DNA of 64,000 nt from Phytophthora hibernalis (GCA_012656075.1 JAAKBF010000401.1:1-64000), one strand, 5' to 3'. Counted from the stretch's first letter, positions 32,744 through 44,420 are shown. The notes: generated from the letters alone by a model not told the origin. A program made the numbers and translations.

Positions 32744-32755
32744 GGGCTCAAAACC
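32744..32755 (-). promoter_or_regulatory. Primer-binding site resembling internal initiator-Met tRNA
   Basis: On the minus strand GGTTTTGAGCCC directly follows the 5' LTR. Initiator-Met tRNAs have GGGCTCATAACC around the anticodon, whose complement is GGTTATGAGCCC; eleven of twelve bases agree. Copia elements are known to prime from this half-tRNA. Confidence 0.6.
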
Positions 32756-32933
32756 TGTTAGAAGTGCACGATTCAGAGTATAATGGAAAGTGAGATTCTG
32801 CAAAGTCCCTAGCCTATCCTTAGCTATCGTTCCTTACCCTTCGTCGTTCAGGTCACAGGCGCATCCGCCGGATCCTGATGCCAGAGCGACGCATCCCCCA
32901 GATCCTGACGCCAGATCCGAGGGCTTTTCAACA
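32756..32933 (-). repeat. 5' LTR of the Copia element
   Basis: 178 bases, TGTTAGAAG...CTTTTCAACA on the plus strand. Followed outward by ACCCC and then CTCGAGGTAAACCC (32939-32952), a 14-base copy of the sequence abutting the other LTR. Confidence 0.9.
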
Positions 32934-35100
32934 ACCCCCTCGAGGTAAACCCCTCCTGATTCCAATGAACGCATCGCCGTGGACGAATTCGAAAATTTTC
33001 ACATGCGTGTGGCGACGCCTCCCATACGATGGAGTGGACACCATATCTCATGCTGTTACTGGAAATCAGTGGGCAATAAGGCCAATTATTTATTGGCCTC
33101 GATTCGGCGACCCAATAAATATGACATTGCATTGTTCCAAACCCTGGGGAGACCTGGGGAGCTGCCTTTTTCCAGTTTTTCGAGTCTTGAAGTCGATCTT
33201 GACCGTTCGCTCCCCGCCGTTTTCAGTACCCTCGCATGTTGTGAACGGACTGAACAATTATTTGAGCACTACCTATTTGATGAAATATATCGGAGAATCG
33301 ACGAAGAACGAATTGGTTTGGGATTCACAAATTTGACCAGAATCAATCGAGAGAAACTACGGTAAAGCAGGATAGGTGGAACACGCATATTAAATATCCC
33401 CCGTAAAGTAGCTTAGTGGTGGAGACCGGTTGCTCTATTGCTCTACAGTATCGGTACGTACAAGTGGCATAATTTTTACGGAACTTTGGATAACATTGAT
33501 TGCGAGCCCCAGATTCAAGCTCCTCAGGATGTGCTACAGGTAGTTCACGACAGTCATGCTGACCTCATGCATGACCGTAAGCACGACAAAGTCTGAAGAT
33601 CAGCTCGTAAACTTGAGAAAACCGTGCAAGTTTATTTTCCGATGACTCGCGTTATTAATAATACTGCACATTAAACTCGTTGAACTGTCGCAATTACATT
33701 TTAATTGCGACAGTTCAACGGGTTTAATGCACATTTAAGTGTTAGGGATCATATTAAGGTATTTACAGTTAGTGTTAGTGCTGCACATTTACGTAGGAGC
33801 CCATTCAGCATTTTCATTCATTTGATGAGAAATCTCTATGATTTGCCGGCACACAACACTGATCTTGCGTTCGCATGAACCAGTGTGGTATTAACACGGT
33901 ATATCAGGCTAAACCGGAGCTGAAAGTGTGGGGATTTGAAACAACGAACCCCGCACCGGGAGTCAGAGCTTTAAAATTAATAGATTTAGACACTTAGTGA
34001 TGTTGTTAAGCCCATTTACGACTTGCAGAAGGTGTCGCCTTCAGTGAGTTAATGAACCAGCGTCTTCAAAATAATATCTCAGGCCAAATGCATTGACTTC
34101 ATGAGCAGAGGTCACTGCTCTCCAAATGACATTATTAACCTAACCCTGAGTGGTACCTTGAAGATGTGCACACGTTCCCGCTGGCAAGACCGTCATCTCG
34201 ACCATCCTTCTTCTCCTCGAGAGGAATCTTCGCCAGCCCGCTCGCATACGTGCCGAGTTTATCAAGTGAGCGTTACGTGTACAAGTTGCCGCAACATTCA
34301 GAGAGAGCGATACACCATACGCACAAGAGGCTCGTCTGAAGTGTGTTTTAGCTGTCTTCTGTTCGCTGACTGCACTGATCTGCTTGACGAACTACGCATC
34401 CACCGTCTTCTGCTATCTAAATTGTCCACCAGGCTAGCCTGCGGCCAGTTGCACCTCTTTCTCCTGCTTCTCCTCCACTGCCCCCTGATGTAGCCGGCCG
34501 CACAGCAATCTGCTGCGTGTTGGGCAAATGGTCGTTTGCTATGTGGTCCACGTAACTGTGGCACCGCTACTTGAAAATGGAAAAGAAGATGTAATGGCCT
34601 CTAGCACTGGAACCCTTGTTCACGACGCAATATTTTAAAAACTACGCAGTGTGTTAAGTTGAAACGAGCCTCAATCGAAACAGAAAGAAACAAGCTAGAA
34701 TTTACGCTTTCATTATGTTTCAAAATCATAGTTGCGGTGTTCGTTTTGCCCCCCACTGAATGCTGTTTTCCGTTCCGATTGAGTCAGGTATGGTGTGTTA
34801 ATAGTGTATTTCCTCCGGTTGAAAAAGTTTGCTTCGAAAAACATATGCTACAACCAGTTTTCGCCTGTGGGTTCGCTTTGCGTATTTTGATTGGCGGAAT
34901 CGACGCAGTTTGATCCCCTCTTTCTGATGTCGGTTCAAGCGCCGAAAAACGCTTTCAAATAAAAAGTTATGACCAAAGTGTTCAGCTGCGAGCAAGTCTC
35001 ATTACTCAATTGGCCTACTCTCGACCACCGACGACTATAATAGACGCAATTATGCCCGTCTCCACAAGGATGTCGTAATATTCTTGTTGCTACACAGTGT
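32934..35100. other. Gene-poor stretch with a hairpin
   Basis: Open frames such as 32979-33365 and 34101-34493 lack recognisable motifs and show no codon bias that I can see. The only strong structure is the hairpin at 33670-33728. The region separates the Copia element from the Crypton. Confidence 0.55.
33670..33728. repeat. Near-perfect 27-bp hairpin, 5-base loop
   Basis: Arms 33670-33696 and 33702-33728 are complementary at 26 of 27 positions around the loop CATTT. No T-run follows. It may fold in RNA or be the product of a small inverted duplication. Confidence 0.75.
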
Positions 35101-35107
35101 TAGAGGG

Positions 35108-35247
35108 CGCCACGACCGTCACGCGCAGCGCGACGACTCCACCAAGTTCGACGTTGACAAGAGCACTATCAGCCGGATCTGGGGTCTGTTTAAGGAGACA
35201 TTCGGAAAGGACGGTATCGACGGCGTTATGTCTGTGGATGGGCCATA
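35108..35247 (+). pseudogene. Helix-turn-helix fragment, transposase-like
   Basis: A short frame reads KFDVDKSTISRIWGLFKETFGKDG before a stop at 35245-35247. The STISRIW core is typical of the second helix-turn-helix of mariner/Tc1-type transposases and other site-specific DNA-binding proteins. No catalytic domain follows; the Crypton gene starts 50 bases later. It may be a scrap of a different element or part of a Crypton leader. Confidence 0.35.
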
Positions 35248-35298
35248 ATTGCAATCTTTCAAACCCGGAGAAAGTAGTAGGCTGCGCATCCGACCAGG

Positions 35299-36900
35299 AT
35301 GGGCTTAAGCGAGCTCAAGCCTGGCAACACCAAGCGAGATCAGGTGACGGCCATCAAGGCGTTCAAAGCCTTTGTGAAGGCAGAAAATGTAGAGTTCGAC
35401 TATGTCAAGCAATGCATTGAAAAGGATGTCACTGGTAAGTGTTTTGTGTCTGTGCTAGATATGTTCGGTATGTATCTTCCATTTCATGAGGGTAAGAACG
35501 GCAAGCCACTTGCCCGGAACACCTCAATGCAGTACTACAGACAAAGTAAGATATGGCTCTTAGAGGGTTTTCCTGCGCAACGACACATTGTCGAAGCAAA
35601 GTTGTTTAGCATGGGAAGACCCACGAGAGCTTCTGTATGAAGCGAGATGGAAAAGTAGTTAACAAAGCTCCACCGTGCTCAAAAACCGATTTAAAAAAAT
35701 GATGCTGTATTTGTATAAGAATGCATGTACCTCTAGTGGTTACCAGGACGCAGCGCTGCTGTATTTGCTGTGATTCCTGTTTGGACGAGCTTCCGATCTG
35801 TCGCTCGTCCGCAAGCAGAACCTCTCCGTTGACGCAGCTGACGTGTTCTTCGTGCGCTTCATCCGCACCAAGACGTCCGAGGAGCAGGGTTTGTCGTTGT
35901 TCTCGGATGCCGACTTCATCACCTGCCCGCTGCACGCGATCGCGGTGGCACTCGTTACTTAGTCGGCTCCGTCCGTCGCCGTGCTGGACAACTTGACCGA
36001 GATACCGGTGGAAGCCGCCGTCACGCTGTCGCCGGCGACACCGCTGCTCGAGGTGCTGAACAACCCCGACGAGTTCGCCGCACTTGACACTGCGGCTACC
36101 GCTTCTTCCAAGCCCGCTGCTGTTGTCCCGACAATCTACTCGCACGTCAACCATTTGCTTGATCGCGTCGCGTGTTCTGCTGGAGTCCTGTCGCCTCTGA
36201 CATCGCACTCGTTTCGGCGCGGCGGGGCCCAACACGTGAACGCGTGTGATGGCCTCACAGAACGCTGGATCTTCGACCGTGGTGCCTGGAACATGTCTAC
36301 GACAAACAAGGGGTTTAATTATATCTTCAACACAAGCAGAAGACCACATGGTTAGCAAACCGCTCAGTGGACACGACACCACAGCTCGCGTGAAGTCGTT
36401 CGACCTGAAGCCGTTCGACACCGAGACACAAGTGAAGATTGCAGGTCTCCAGCGCTCACTGTTCACGACCTGCTACCAGATGGAGAGCTCCAAGTACAAC
36501 GTAAGGCAGAGAGTGGTCGATGTGCTTACAGCTTACCTCATCTTGCATTACCCCTGATGAAGAGGCTGGATGCAGATGCCCTCGCTGTTAGACGTCTGGA
36601 GGGGCGGCGGTGAATGGCGGCGCGTCAGTCGCCGAGCTACTCGCATGGTCTTCACACCTCGCCACCTGTGGAACCACCAAGCCAAGAAGAACAAGCAGCC
36701 GCCACGCACAAGGAACAAACCAGCCAGAGCAAAATCATCGACCATCAAATCAGTGTGATTGACCATTTAGTCGCGCACATCAAGCGCCAAGACGAGCGTC
36801 TCGACAACCTAGAAGCTAAAATGAAGGGAGCCCCAGCACAAGACAAGAGCAGCAAGCGTCAACGGCCGTCGGTGACTTACCTTCACGCGACATGGTTCGC
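35299..36900 (+). pseudogene. Crypton tyrosine recombinase
   Basis: Cryptons are DNA transposons that move with a tyrosine recombinase. The first 100 residues (frame 35299-35640) look like the core-binding helical domain. The catalytic domain starts near 35690 (LKKMMLYLYKNACTSSGYQDAALLYLL) and contains box I arginine in FGRASDLSLVRK near 35785, box II HSFRRGGAQH near 36207 (HxxR) and the nucleophile tyrosine in NKGFNYIFNT near 36315. A helical C-terminal part and a coiled coil with a tryptophan-rich GCR1-like end (ATWFAWYA near 36890) follow. In-frame stops lie near 35770 and 35958, with shifts near 35640, 36340 and 36553. As expected for Cryptons, no inverted repeats are seen. Confidence 0.7.
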
Positions 36901-39900
36901 GTGGTACGCACAACCGAGTACGGCCGTGATGTGCTCGGAGGCCCACGGGAGACATTGGATATTATGGGGAGAGAAATCGCTCAGTTCAATTTGAGACGGA
37001 AGCACCCCAGCGAATCGACGCATGAGCTGTGGGTTCAACAACGGAAAGGGTGATCCTGACAGTCGAGAACAACGCTGCTGAACGAGATGTGCGGGTGTTG
37101 CTGACGAACATCACCGCGAGACTGACGTGGTGTCCAGCCCACTTTCCGGTGGTTCGGTGGATGCCTCACGGTGTACTGCCTCGAGATGAAGGTTACGTGC
37201 GGGTTAACTCAACGAAATATCGCGACTGGCAAGTGCTGGCCTACGATGGTGCTCTCGACAACAGACTCCTCAGGAAAGAGCAACGGCTATATAAATGTAA
37301 TGGCTTAGCCGACAGCCTCCCGCTGTGGAAAGGCCGCAGTACAAAACTCCGACGGCTATAAAACCAAGAGCAATCCAACCACAGGAGGACGATGCCTGTG
37401 AATCGTTAGAAGTCGGCGTGCTCGAAGAGGATTCGACAGGTGTGTCTAACTCAGCAAGCGGTGAAGTACCTCAGATGGAAGACATTCCGGAATACTCGTC
37501 GAAACCTGACGATTCGGCCACCTCGGCGAGCAAACCGACGATTTTCTAACCGTCTCGAAGGAAAGGGAAGGAAGCGAATTGCAGAAGTCGCCATCGGACC
37601 GGCAGGACTCGGAGATAGTCACTGTTCACAGCGGGAAGCATCAGAAACGATGCACTACCAAAATGGACAGGGGTGACCAATGGGACCCTGGCGAGCGTGA
37701 GCCAGACCGACACACTCCTAGGCTACAGAAACCAGGACTCGTCGAATATGAAGAGTTGGAGGTGTCAGACACTCCATTGAGCCCAGACTCAACCGAAGAC
37801 CTTCGGTTGCGGTTCCTCGAGGCCGTTGAAGAACGCGAGATGCACCTATCGACGGCTGAAGTCGTTCTCGAGGACGGATCAGAACTCGCTGAGTTCGAAC
37901 ACTCGTCGAGCGATGAGAGCCTGATAGATTACGCTCACGAGCTCGCCTTCTTGCCTGACTTGACGAAGGCGTTATCGACAAAGCTATACTAGGAAGGCAA
38001 CACCGTTATATCTCCAGCGCACGATATCCGGCAGCGACAGAAGCTCATCAAAACCTTGAAACACCACGTACGTATCATGATCTCGAGCTGAAATGCGTTC
38101 CACCACCGGCATACGGAGTGGTCTACGATATCGACGTCCAAGGGCATGAACCGATCCAGCAAAGAGCTCGGTGAGTGCCGCAGAAGAACTTGAGCAAACT
38201 CTATGAGATTTTGAAGGCTCTGCTTCAGGCGGGGCTCGTGTTATTTTCAAAGAGCCCTTGGGCCTCGCTATCGTGATTGTCATGAAGAAGAATGGTGTCG
38301 ACATTACGCTTTGCATTGACTATAAGCAGGTGAACGCAATTACAGTCGACATGGAATATGCAATGCCGCTCGTCGACGACCTGCTGACGGAACTCGAGAG
38401 CTACTTATGGTTCTGTTCCCTCCACGCTGCTAGTGGATTCTGGGCCGTGATGATGACTTGACGAGCTCGTGAAATTTCAGCTTTTGTATGTGCTCTAGGC
38501 CACTTCGAGTGGATGCACATGCCGTTTGGGCTAAACAATGCGAGAATGATCTACCAGCGATTCATCGACAATGTTCTCTGGGGCAATGTGCAACCGAGTG
38601 GTGGCTGGGCCACATTCGCTGAGAAGATGCTGCTGCAGCCTCAGCGAAAGAAACGACCATCCCAGCTAACGCGAGGGGTCGATTCGACGAGTTTAAGCAC
38701 CAAATTTGAGGCCGACCACCGATCTCTCGATGAGTGTGATCCGCTGCAAGAGCTCATCAATAGTTCTGAAAATGACATGTTCAACACGGGTGAACCAGAC
38801 GAGTCACAGCTAATTCCAGTCTTTGGTCGCCGATCGTTTGTCGACGACATTTGCTTTGGAGGGGCAACCTTCGACGAATGCCTCAACACGCTGGACCGGT
38901 TGTTGACCCGGTTCGCCGAATACAGAATCAGTGTGAGCTTCACCAAGAGTATTGTTGTCCAGCCGATGGTCGACTTCCTTTCTCACAAAGTGACGGCCGA
39001 TGGAATTGCCGCGGATCCCAAGAAGCTCGCTGAGCTTCCATTTCCGTCGACGAAAAAGATGATGCAGCCCATCTTTGATGCACTCAATTACTACAGCCGA
39101 TTCACCCAAAATCTGGCGTTGTATGGAACAGTGCTTTACCAGCTAAAGGAAGATGACTTCGGCAGTGGAAGCGACTTATCGACTGCTAGAGCTTCATTCG
39201 CCGAGCTAACGCGGAAGGTGACAGAAGCACCTATCCTAAGGCACTTCGACTCAGCGAAAGACGTTCATGTCATAGTATTTGCCAATGACAGGGCGTTGAG
39301 TAGTACCCTGATGCAGATGCATGATGGCAAGCTGCACCCACTCCGATTCTGTGGCCGACTGCTGAAAGAGAGTGAAGTCAACTACCCCCCAGCTGAGCGA
39401 GAGATTCTAGCGTTGCTCCAATTGCTGAAGATATGCTACACGCTAGTGGTTGGCAAGACAATACACGTCTACACCCGGTTCTTCACGTTAGAATGGGTAT
39501 TCTCGTCGAAGACATTGTACGGACGACCAGTGAGCTTCGCCGTTCTGATCTCACCCTACCACTTGAAAATTAAACGGGTGCGAGAGCGGGATATTAAATT
39601 CGCTCAGCTGTTGCAATCCTCTATCACTCCACACATTGGACTCGACGAGTCGTTAGCACACATTGCACCACCGTCTAACAACTCGGCGAGTGTCCACCTG
39701 GACTCAGAATTGCTATATGCGCACGTACCACGCGGCTTTGAAGAACACGTCCTGTCATTCGACGGGTCGGCGAAGACGGAGAAGTATGGCGGCTATGGTA
39801 GTTGCTCGTGGATCGTGTGGCGGTTGTCGATGTGGGAGATTGTGATCGCTGCGAGCGCTCACCTTCTGGAAACCACAGTCAATATCGTCGAGTACACCGG

Positions 39901-42184
39901 AATGAATAACGGTGTCATCGTGGCCCTTGACCGGGCATCACCGACCTTACTATAGTCGGCGATTCCAAGCTCGCAATCCAGCAATCCATGGGGTGATCGC
40001 ATGCAGGAAGGAGACGTTACAAATTCAGTTGGCGCGCCGTAAGGAACTCATCGATCGCCTCAACTCAGTACGTACCTCCATGTAGTCCGATGCTACAACT
40101 CAGCGGCGGATACGTTAGCCACGGAAGCTCTAGAAGCGAAAGCTGGACGATTCATTCTTAGCAGTGACCGCAAAGCTGATCTAAAGGCGTTAAACCGGAT
40201 ACAGGAGAAGCTGTATGTCGGGTATAGCTCGGCGAATGAAACAGAAGAAGTCTCTAAAGTCTCAGCGATAACTTGAAGTCAGACTCAACCAGTTCGCCGT
40301 GTTCGATTCGCCGAAGACGACAAGACCCACCGAGCGAACCAGCACCCAACGTGCCAGTAGAAGCCGATTCGCCGAGTGGATTCGACATTGATAGCCCAGT
40401 CGACGAGTTCGAGACGGAATACCCTCCGGAGGCTCAGCGAGTGGTCTAGCAGGGAAAAGATCGCTCAGAACGTCAGGAATTACCAAGTGCTGAAAACTTC
40501 AACCCTCTAGTGGTCCAAGCTGAGCGACGAGGCCGGATATCAACGGCACAAGACGAAGAATGTCGATGGTCTGACCTGAAGAAATATTTGCGAGGTGAAG
40601 TGCCAAGTGTGGAAGACGTTGATCCTCTAGTGGTCCAAGCAGAGTGACGAGACCGGATATGAACGGAGCAAGACGAAGAATGTCGATGGTCTGACCTGAA
40701 GAAATATTTGCGAGATGAAGTCGATGATCCCACTCGGCGAAGAGCCGGCGACGCCGGCAAAGTAGCCGATAATTTTGTATTCAGCGAGGATGGCCTACTG
40801 TATTACATGGACCGTCGCCGAGAGCGAGGGAGACCCGACGAGCACGACACGAAGCTAAGGATGGTAGTGCCGACTGCACTCATCGACGAAATCTTGGCGA
40901 ATTGCCATAACTCCATCGAAGGAGGACATCAAGGCATCGTTAGGCCTTACCACCGGGTGAAAGCCGACTACTATTGGATTGGCCTGTATGCCGATGTCGT
41001 CAAGCATGTGCAAGCCTGAGGAGATTGCAACACTAGTAAGAGCAAGCCTCAACTTCGCGGATATTCGCCGGGTAATGTCGTATCCGATCGGCCGTTCCAC
41101 ATCGTGTCGATGGACTTCGTTATACCATTGCAGAAGACTCAGCGAGGAAACACGGCTCTCTTGTGCTTTTCGAGATCACTTCACCGGGTTTGTCATCGCT
41201 AAGGCGCTGAACGATACTGGGACACTCGAAGTGACTAAAGCATTCGAAGAGTGCATATTCCGTCGATTTGGCGCACCATCGCTCATTCGACACGACTGAG
41301 ACCCAAGGTTTATGAGCGAAGTCTTCCAGACTTTCTCGGAGATGATGCAGTCGAGGTCTCGAGCTACACTGAGCTATCGACCACAAGCGAACGGACAGCA
41401 GGAACGCAGTGTGAAGACAATGATACAAACGGTGCGTGTCTACGTGGAAGACCCGCTTCAAGCTGACTGGGACGACATCGCTGAGAAACTGGTCTACGCA
41501 ATCAATAATTCGAGGGATTCGACTCGGCGAGAAACGCCATTTTACTTAATGCACGGGTGGGACGTCCAGTCAACGCTTAAATCGATGACATCCTCCATTC
41601 GCCGAGTCTCGAAGGACTCCGCGAAACAAACCACCTCAGCGAAAGCCAGGAAATGGCGCCGAGAAGCTAACCGACAATGGGAAGTAGCGATCAAGCTAGC
41701 CTATGAGTACCAGCTGAAAGAAAAGGCTCAGCGAGCAAAGGAACACAACGACTCGCTGAGTCGGAGCGAGCAGAAAGCCATACCGAATGAATTGATGACC
41801 GAAGCGACAGCTGAGGCAAACAATAGCGTCGGACTCACCGAGCCAAAACAGTCTCTGTTCAAGGTTGGTGATCAAGTCTGGCTGTACGTGGAGCGAGTTC
41901 ACCGGCCTGAAGAAGAAGCTGGCCCATCGGTGGCACGGCCCGTTCCGGATCAAGCAGTTCGCCTACGAGCTGGAGTTGCCAGACAAGAGTGGCTACCAGA
42001 TCCATCCAGTAGTACACGTGTCCAGGCTGAATAAAGTGACCGAACTCGGCGAAAGGCCCACGGCTTTGTTAGTCAAAGGACTCGACGAAACCGATCTATT
42101 GGAATTCGACGAGGAACTGCTGCCAGAAAACAGTTGGGAACCCGGAGAGCGGACTGGGCGATATGAAGTCGAAACCATCCTTAA
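36885..42184 (+). pseudogene. Gypsy pol, from end of protease to chromodomain, first part
   Basis: Domains in order: protease end and linker (ELWVQQRKG, GYVRVNSTKYRDWQVLAYDG) to about 37380; a variable acidic linker; RT from about 38230 (GVDITLCIDYKQVNAI, FGLNNARMIYQRFIDNVLWG) with the catalytic FVDDICFGG near 38838; RT-linked RNase H; a second RNase H starting VLSFDGSAKTEKYGGYGS near 39753; a duplicated linker; integrase zinc finger HNSIEGGHQG near 40910; integrase core MDFVIPLQK near 41110, IRHD-DPRFMSE near 41290 and RPQANGQQERS near 41382; and the start of a chromodomain (RYEVETIL) that stops at the piggyBac insertion. In-frame TGA codons and shifts inactivate it. It continues at 47681. 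Confidence 0.8.
40503..40717 (+). repeat. Tandem duplication, 120-bp period, in the pol linker
   Basis: The segments 40503-40597 and 40623-40717 are about 93 percent alike and offset by exactly 120 bases (40 codons). Each encodes a PLVVQAE...QDEECRWSDLKKYLR unit between the second RNase H and the integrase. The second unit has two TGA codons where the first has CGA or TCA. Confidence 0.8.
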
Positions 42185-43058
42185 CCCCTGCGCCCAAGCC
42201 GAAAATCGGCCTTTTTCAATTTTCTTGACAAGTTGTACGATACTGCATGTTAAAGACAGTGGACACTTAGTTTTACTATAGTCTCGTATAAGTACGGGTT
42301 CGTTTTCTGCAAAACGCGACATTCGAGCTCTCCGAAAATCCTATTCCATGTTGTACATACAGCATCAAAGAGCCCATCATGCTGTATAATACACCCTGAT
42401 ATCGGTTTAGACAGCGAATAGCTGTGCACTTTTTATCAAGAGACGGACGGGGGCGGATAGAGACAATGACCAAGCGTGTGAAATCAATGGACAAGACTGA
42501 ATTCGCACACAATACATTGATTGCTCCCTTACTTGCACAAGACCAACACACTATCGTCACCTAGTCCGCGTTGCCGCCTTCCGCCCCACCCGCGACTTCC
42601 TCCTCCTCACCCATGGCTCCTCCTCCTCGTCCTCGGCTGCTTCCTCGTTGTCCTCGGCTTCCTCTTCGCCGCTCTCGCCTTCCTCTTCGTCAGGCTCTAC
42701 GTCGTTGTCGCTATCTTCGCCTCGACGCTTGCGTTTGCGTGCTGATTTCGCACCACCACCACTTCCTGCTTCTCGGCTTTGAATGTCGCGGCCACATTGC
42801 AGACACGGCCGCTTCGTTCCACTTTCCCACCGGAAGTGCCATATCTGGAAACACGTCATCGAGTTGCCCATGTAGTGGGCTACACTTTGTTGCACATATA
42901 CGTCCTGGTGTAGGTCAGAAACAACGTCGTTAGATTACCGCATATATCGATTGCAAATGCTAAAATGATTACGTACCGAGCCTTTTCCTACTTGCTGCAT
43001 GTATTGCAGTAGTCCTTGGTTGGGCGGCGCTCACCAAATGACGCTTTAGAATTGTGTG

Positions 43059-44027
43059 TGTAGGAACACGCCAGAATTATGTCCTGCTAGTTTTCCCACA
43101 CAACACACACCTCGTCCGCAAAGACGAGGTGAATATTGGGCGAAGTTGACCTGAAGGCCTTGATTCAGCCCTAGCACCGGGTTGGTCTGCCCCTGCGTAT
43201 TCTGCCTTGTCGGTAGGGCAACCAATCAACTCTACAGCACTTGTCACGAGCACGGCTACTCTGCAATACACGCAAACACACAAATAAACCTCGCTGGCCC
43301 TCAGATGGAAGGGTCCAGGGCTTTTCAGCCGGTAAGCGAGCGTGCCGGGGCAAAGCTCCGGTAGGTAGGTAGGAAGGAGGCTTCGGTAGCACTCCTCGGT
43401 CGAACGAGCTGTCTCGTTCTCTGCACACGCAGCAAATCAATCACACAATCTAGCTTCTTGGACTTGCCGGGTGGATGAACACTTGATTACTTCAACCTTC
43501 GTGTCCACCGGCAGGCATAATCCTGGCGATCAAGCGGGGCCAGATGCTACGGACACTTACCGTAGCCGGACTTGATTCTTGCGATCGGAAGGAAAATCTG
43601 CTCTGTTTGTTGCGCTCTGCGAGCGCTTATCTCTATATTATTCTTTCCTATGCCATATCCAAATATCTAGTGTGAACTCGTCCGTTGTGAAACCACCGAG
43701 TCCTCGGCGACGGCCTGACAGAGCTCCAAGAGCCCTATCCGGCATATCTTCCGGTTGTGGCTGCTCACCAAGGGGCACGACGCGGATATCTTCCTTGTAC
43801 AACCGACAGCGACTACTCGTCAAAGGTCACGGTCCGGAGATCTTTCCGGTGGCGACCTCTCGCTGAACTTGGTGTGCCGTACTTCGCCTCGCTCTTGTGC
43901 CTTGTCACTCTGCCGCAGATGTTCTCGAACAATCTCTGCCCCGTCGCACATTCTCTCCAACGGATTCTGCTTGTCAATCACGAAGCAGCAGTGGCGACAG
44001 CAGCGGCAGCGAGAGCAATTCGCTACA
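43059..44027. mobile_element. LTR-like insertion (969 bp) inside the transposase
   Basis: This segment separates the two halves of the transposase Cys-rich ribbon. It begins TGTAGGAA and ends TTCGCTACA, the same TGTAG...CTACA termini as the Gypsy LTR at 13751, and has no coding motif. That fits a solo LTR. I find no clean 5-bp duplication (GTGTG against CCACA), so the ends could be a few bases off. Confidence 0.5.
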
Positions 44028-44166
44028 CCACATGAGCATACCTTGCACTGGCGTTGTCGACGTTTTCGCACGCCGTTTACTTTTGATACTCGGGACATTC
44101 TTGTGGCTCGTGGTCCTTTAGTAGTGGAGGCAGCACTTCTCCTGTCTGTGTCTGCTGTGTGGAGGC

Positions 44167-44420
44167 CTACAATCACATTCAGTTAGATGAGTTTTACAAA
44201 ATCCAATTCACCATAGATCATGTGGCCGATACAACATCTATCTGCACGCACAGACCACACAGCTGCATACAGCATGTGACCGATACGGCATGTATCTGTA
44301 CGCACAGGCCGCACAGCCGAATGCAGACCACACAGCTGCATATATCATGTGACCGATATAGCATGTATCTCTACGCACAGCCGCATACAACATGTCGCTG
44401 GTATAACATGAAGAACTTAC
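44167..44420 (-). other. Intron of the piggyBac-like transposase
   Basis: On the minus strand, donor GTAAGT at 44420 after the conserved ELREQDFSDR and acceptor GATTGTAG at 44167 before an exon leading to RKRRQRQCKVCS. At 254 bp it is long for an oomycete intron and carries the tandem repeat at 44215-44405. Confidence 0.6.
44215..44405. repeat. Tandem repeat, units near 55-70 bp, in an intron
   Basis: Three diverged units built on ATGTGACCGATA..GCATGTATCT then ACGCACAG and CACACAGCTGCATA. They start near 44220, 44273 and 44347. Confidence 0.65.

Larger units (their letters stand above)
28060..32933 (-). mobile_element. Ty1/Copia retrotransposon with both LTRs, 4.87 kb
   Basis: Minus-strand element: 5' LTR 32756-32933, primer site 32744-32755, gag, protease, integrase, RT, RNase H, purine tract GTGGAGGAG just before the 3' LTR (28060-28242). 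The two LTRs differ by about five substitutions, a 7-base and a 1-base indel over about 180 bases, so insertion is not recent. Flanking 5-mers are AACCC and ACCCC, an imperfect target duplication. Gag and the RT/RNase H part are broken mainly by in-frame stops rather than indels. Confidence 0.9.

Noticed and set aside
34101..34493. 130-codon plus-strand open frame
   Set aside because: Leucine- and serine-rich without a domain or start context; probably chance.
42521..42933. Proline- and leucine-rich plus-strand frames
   Set aside because: Antisense to the acidic C-terminal tail of the piggyBac-like transposase.
44215..44405. CRISPR-like array
   Set aside because: Only three diverged units without regular spacers, in a eukaryotic intron.
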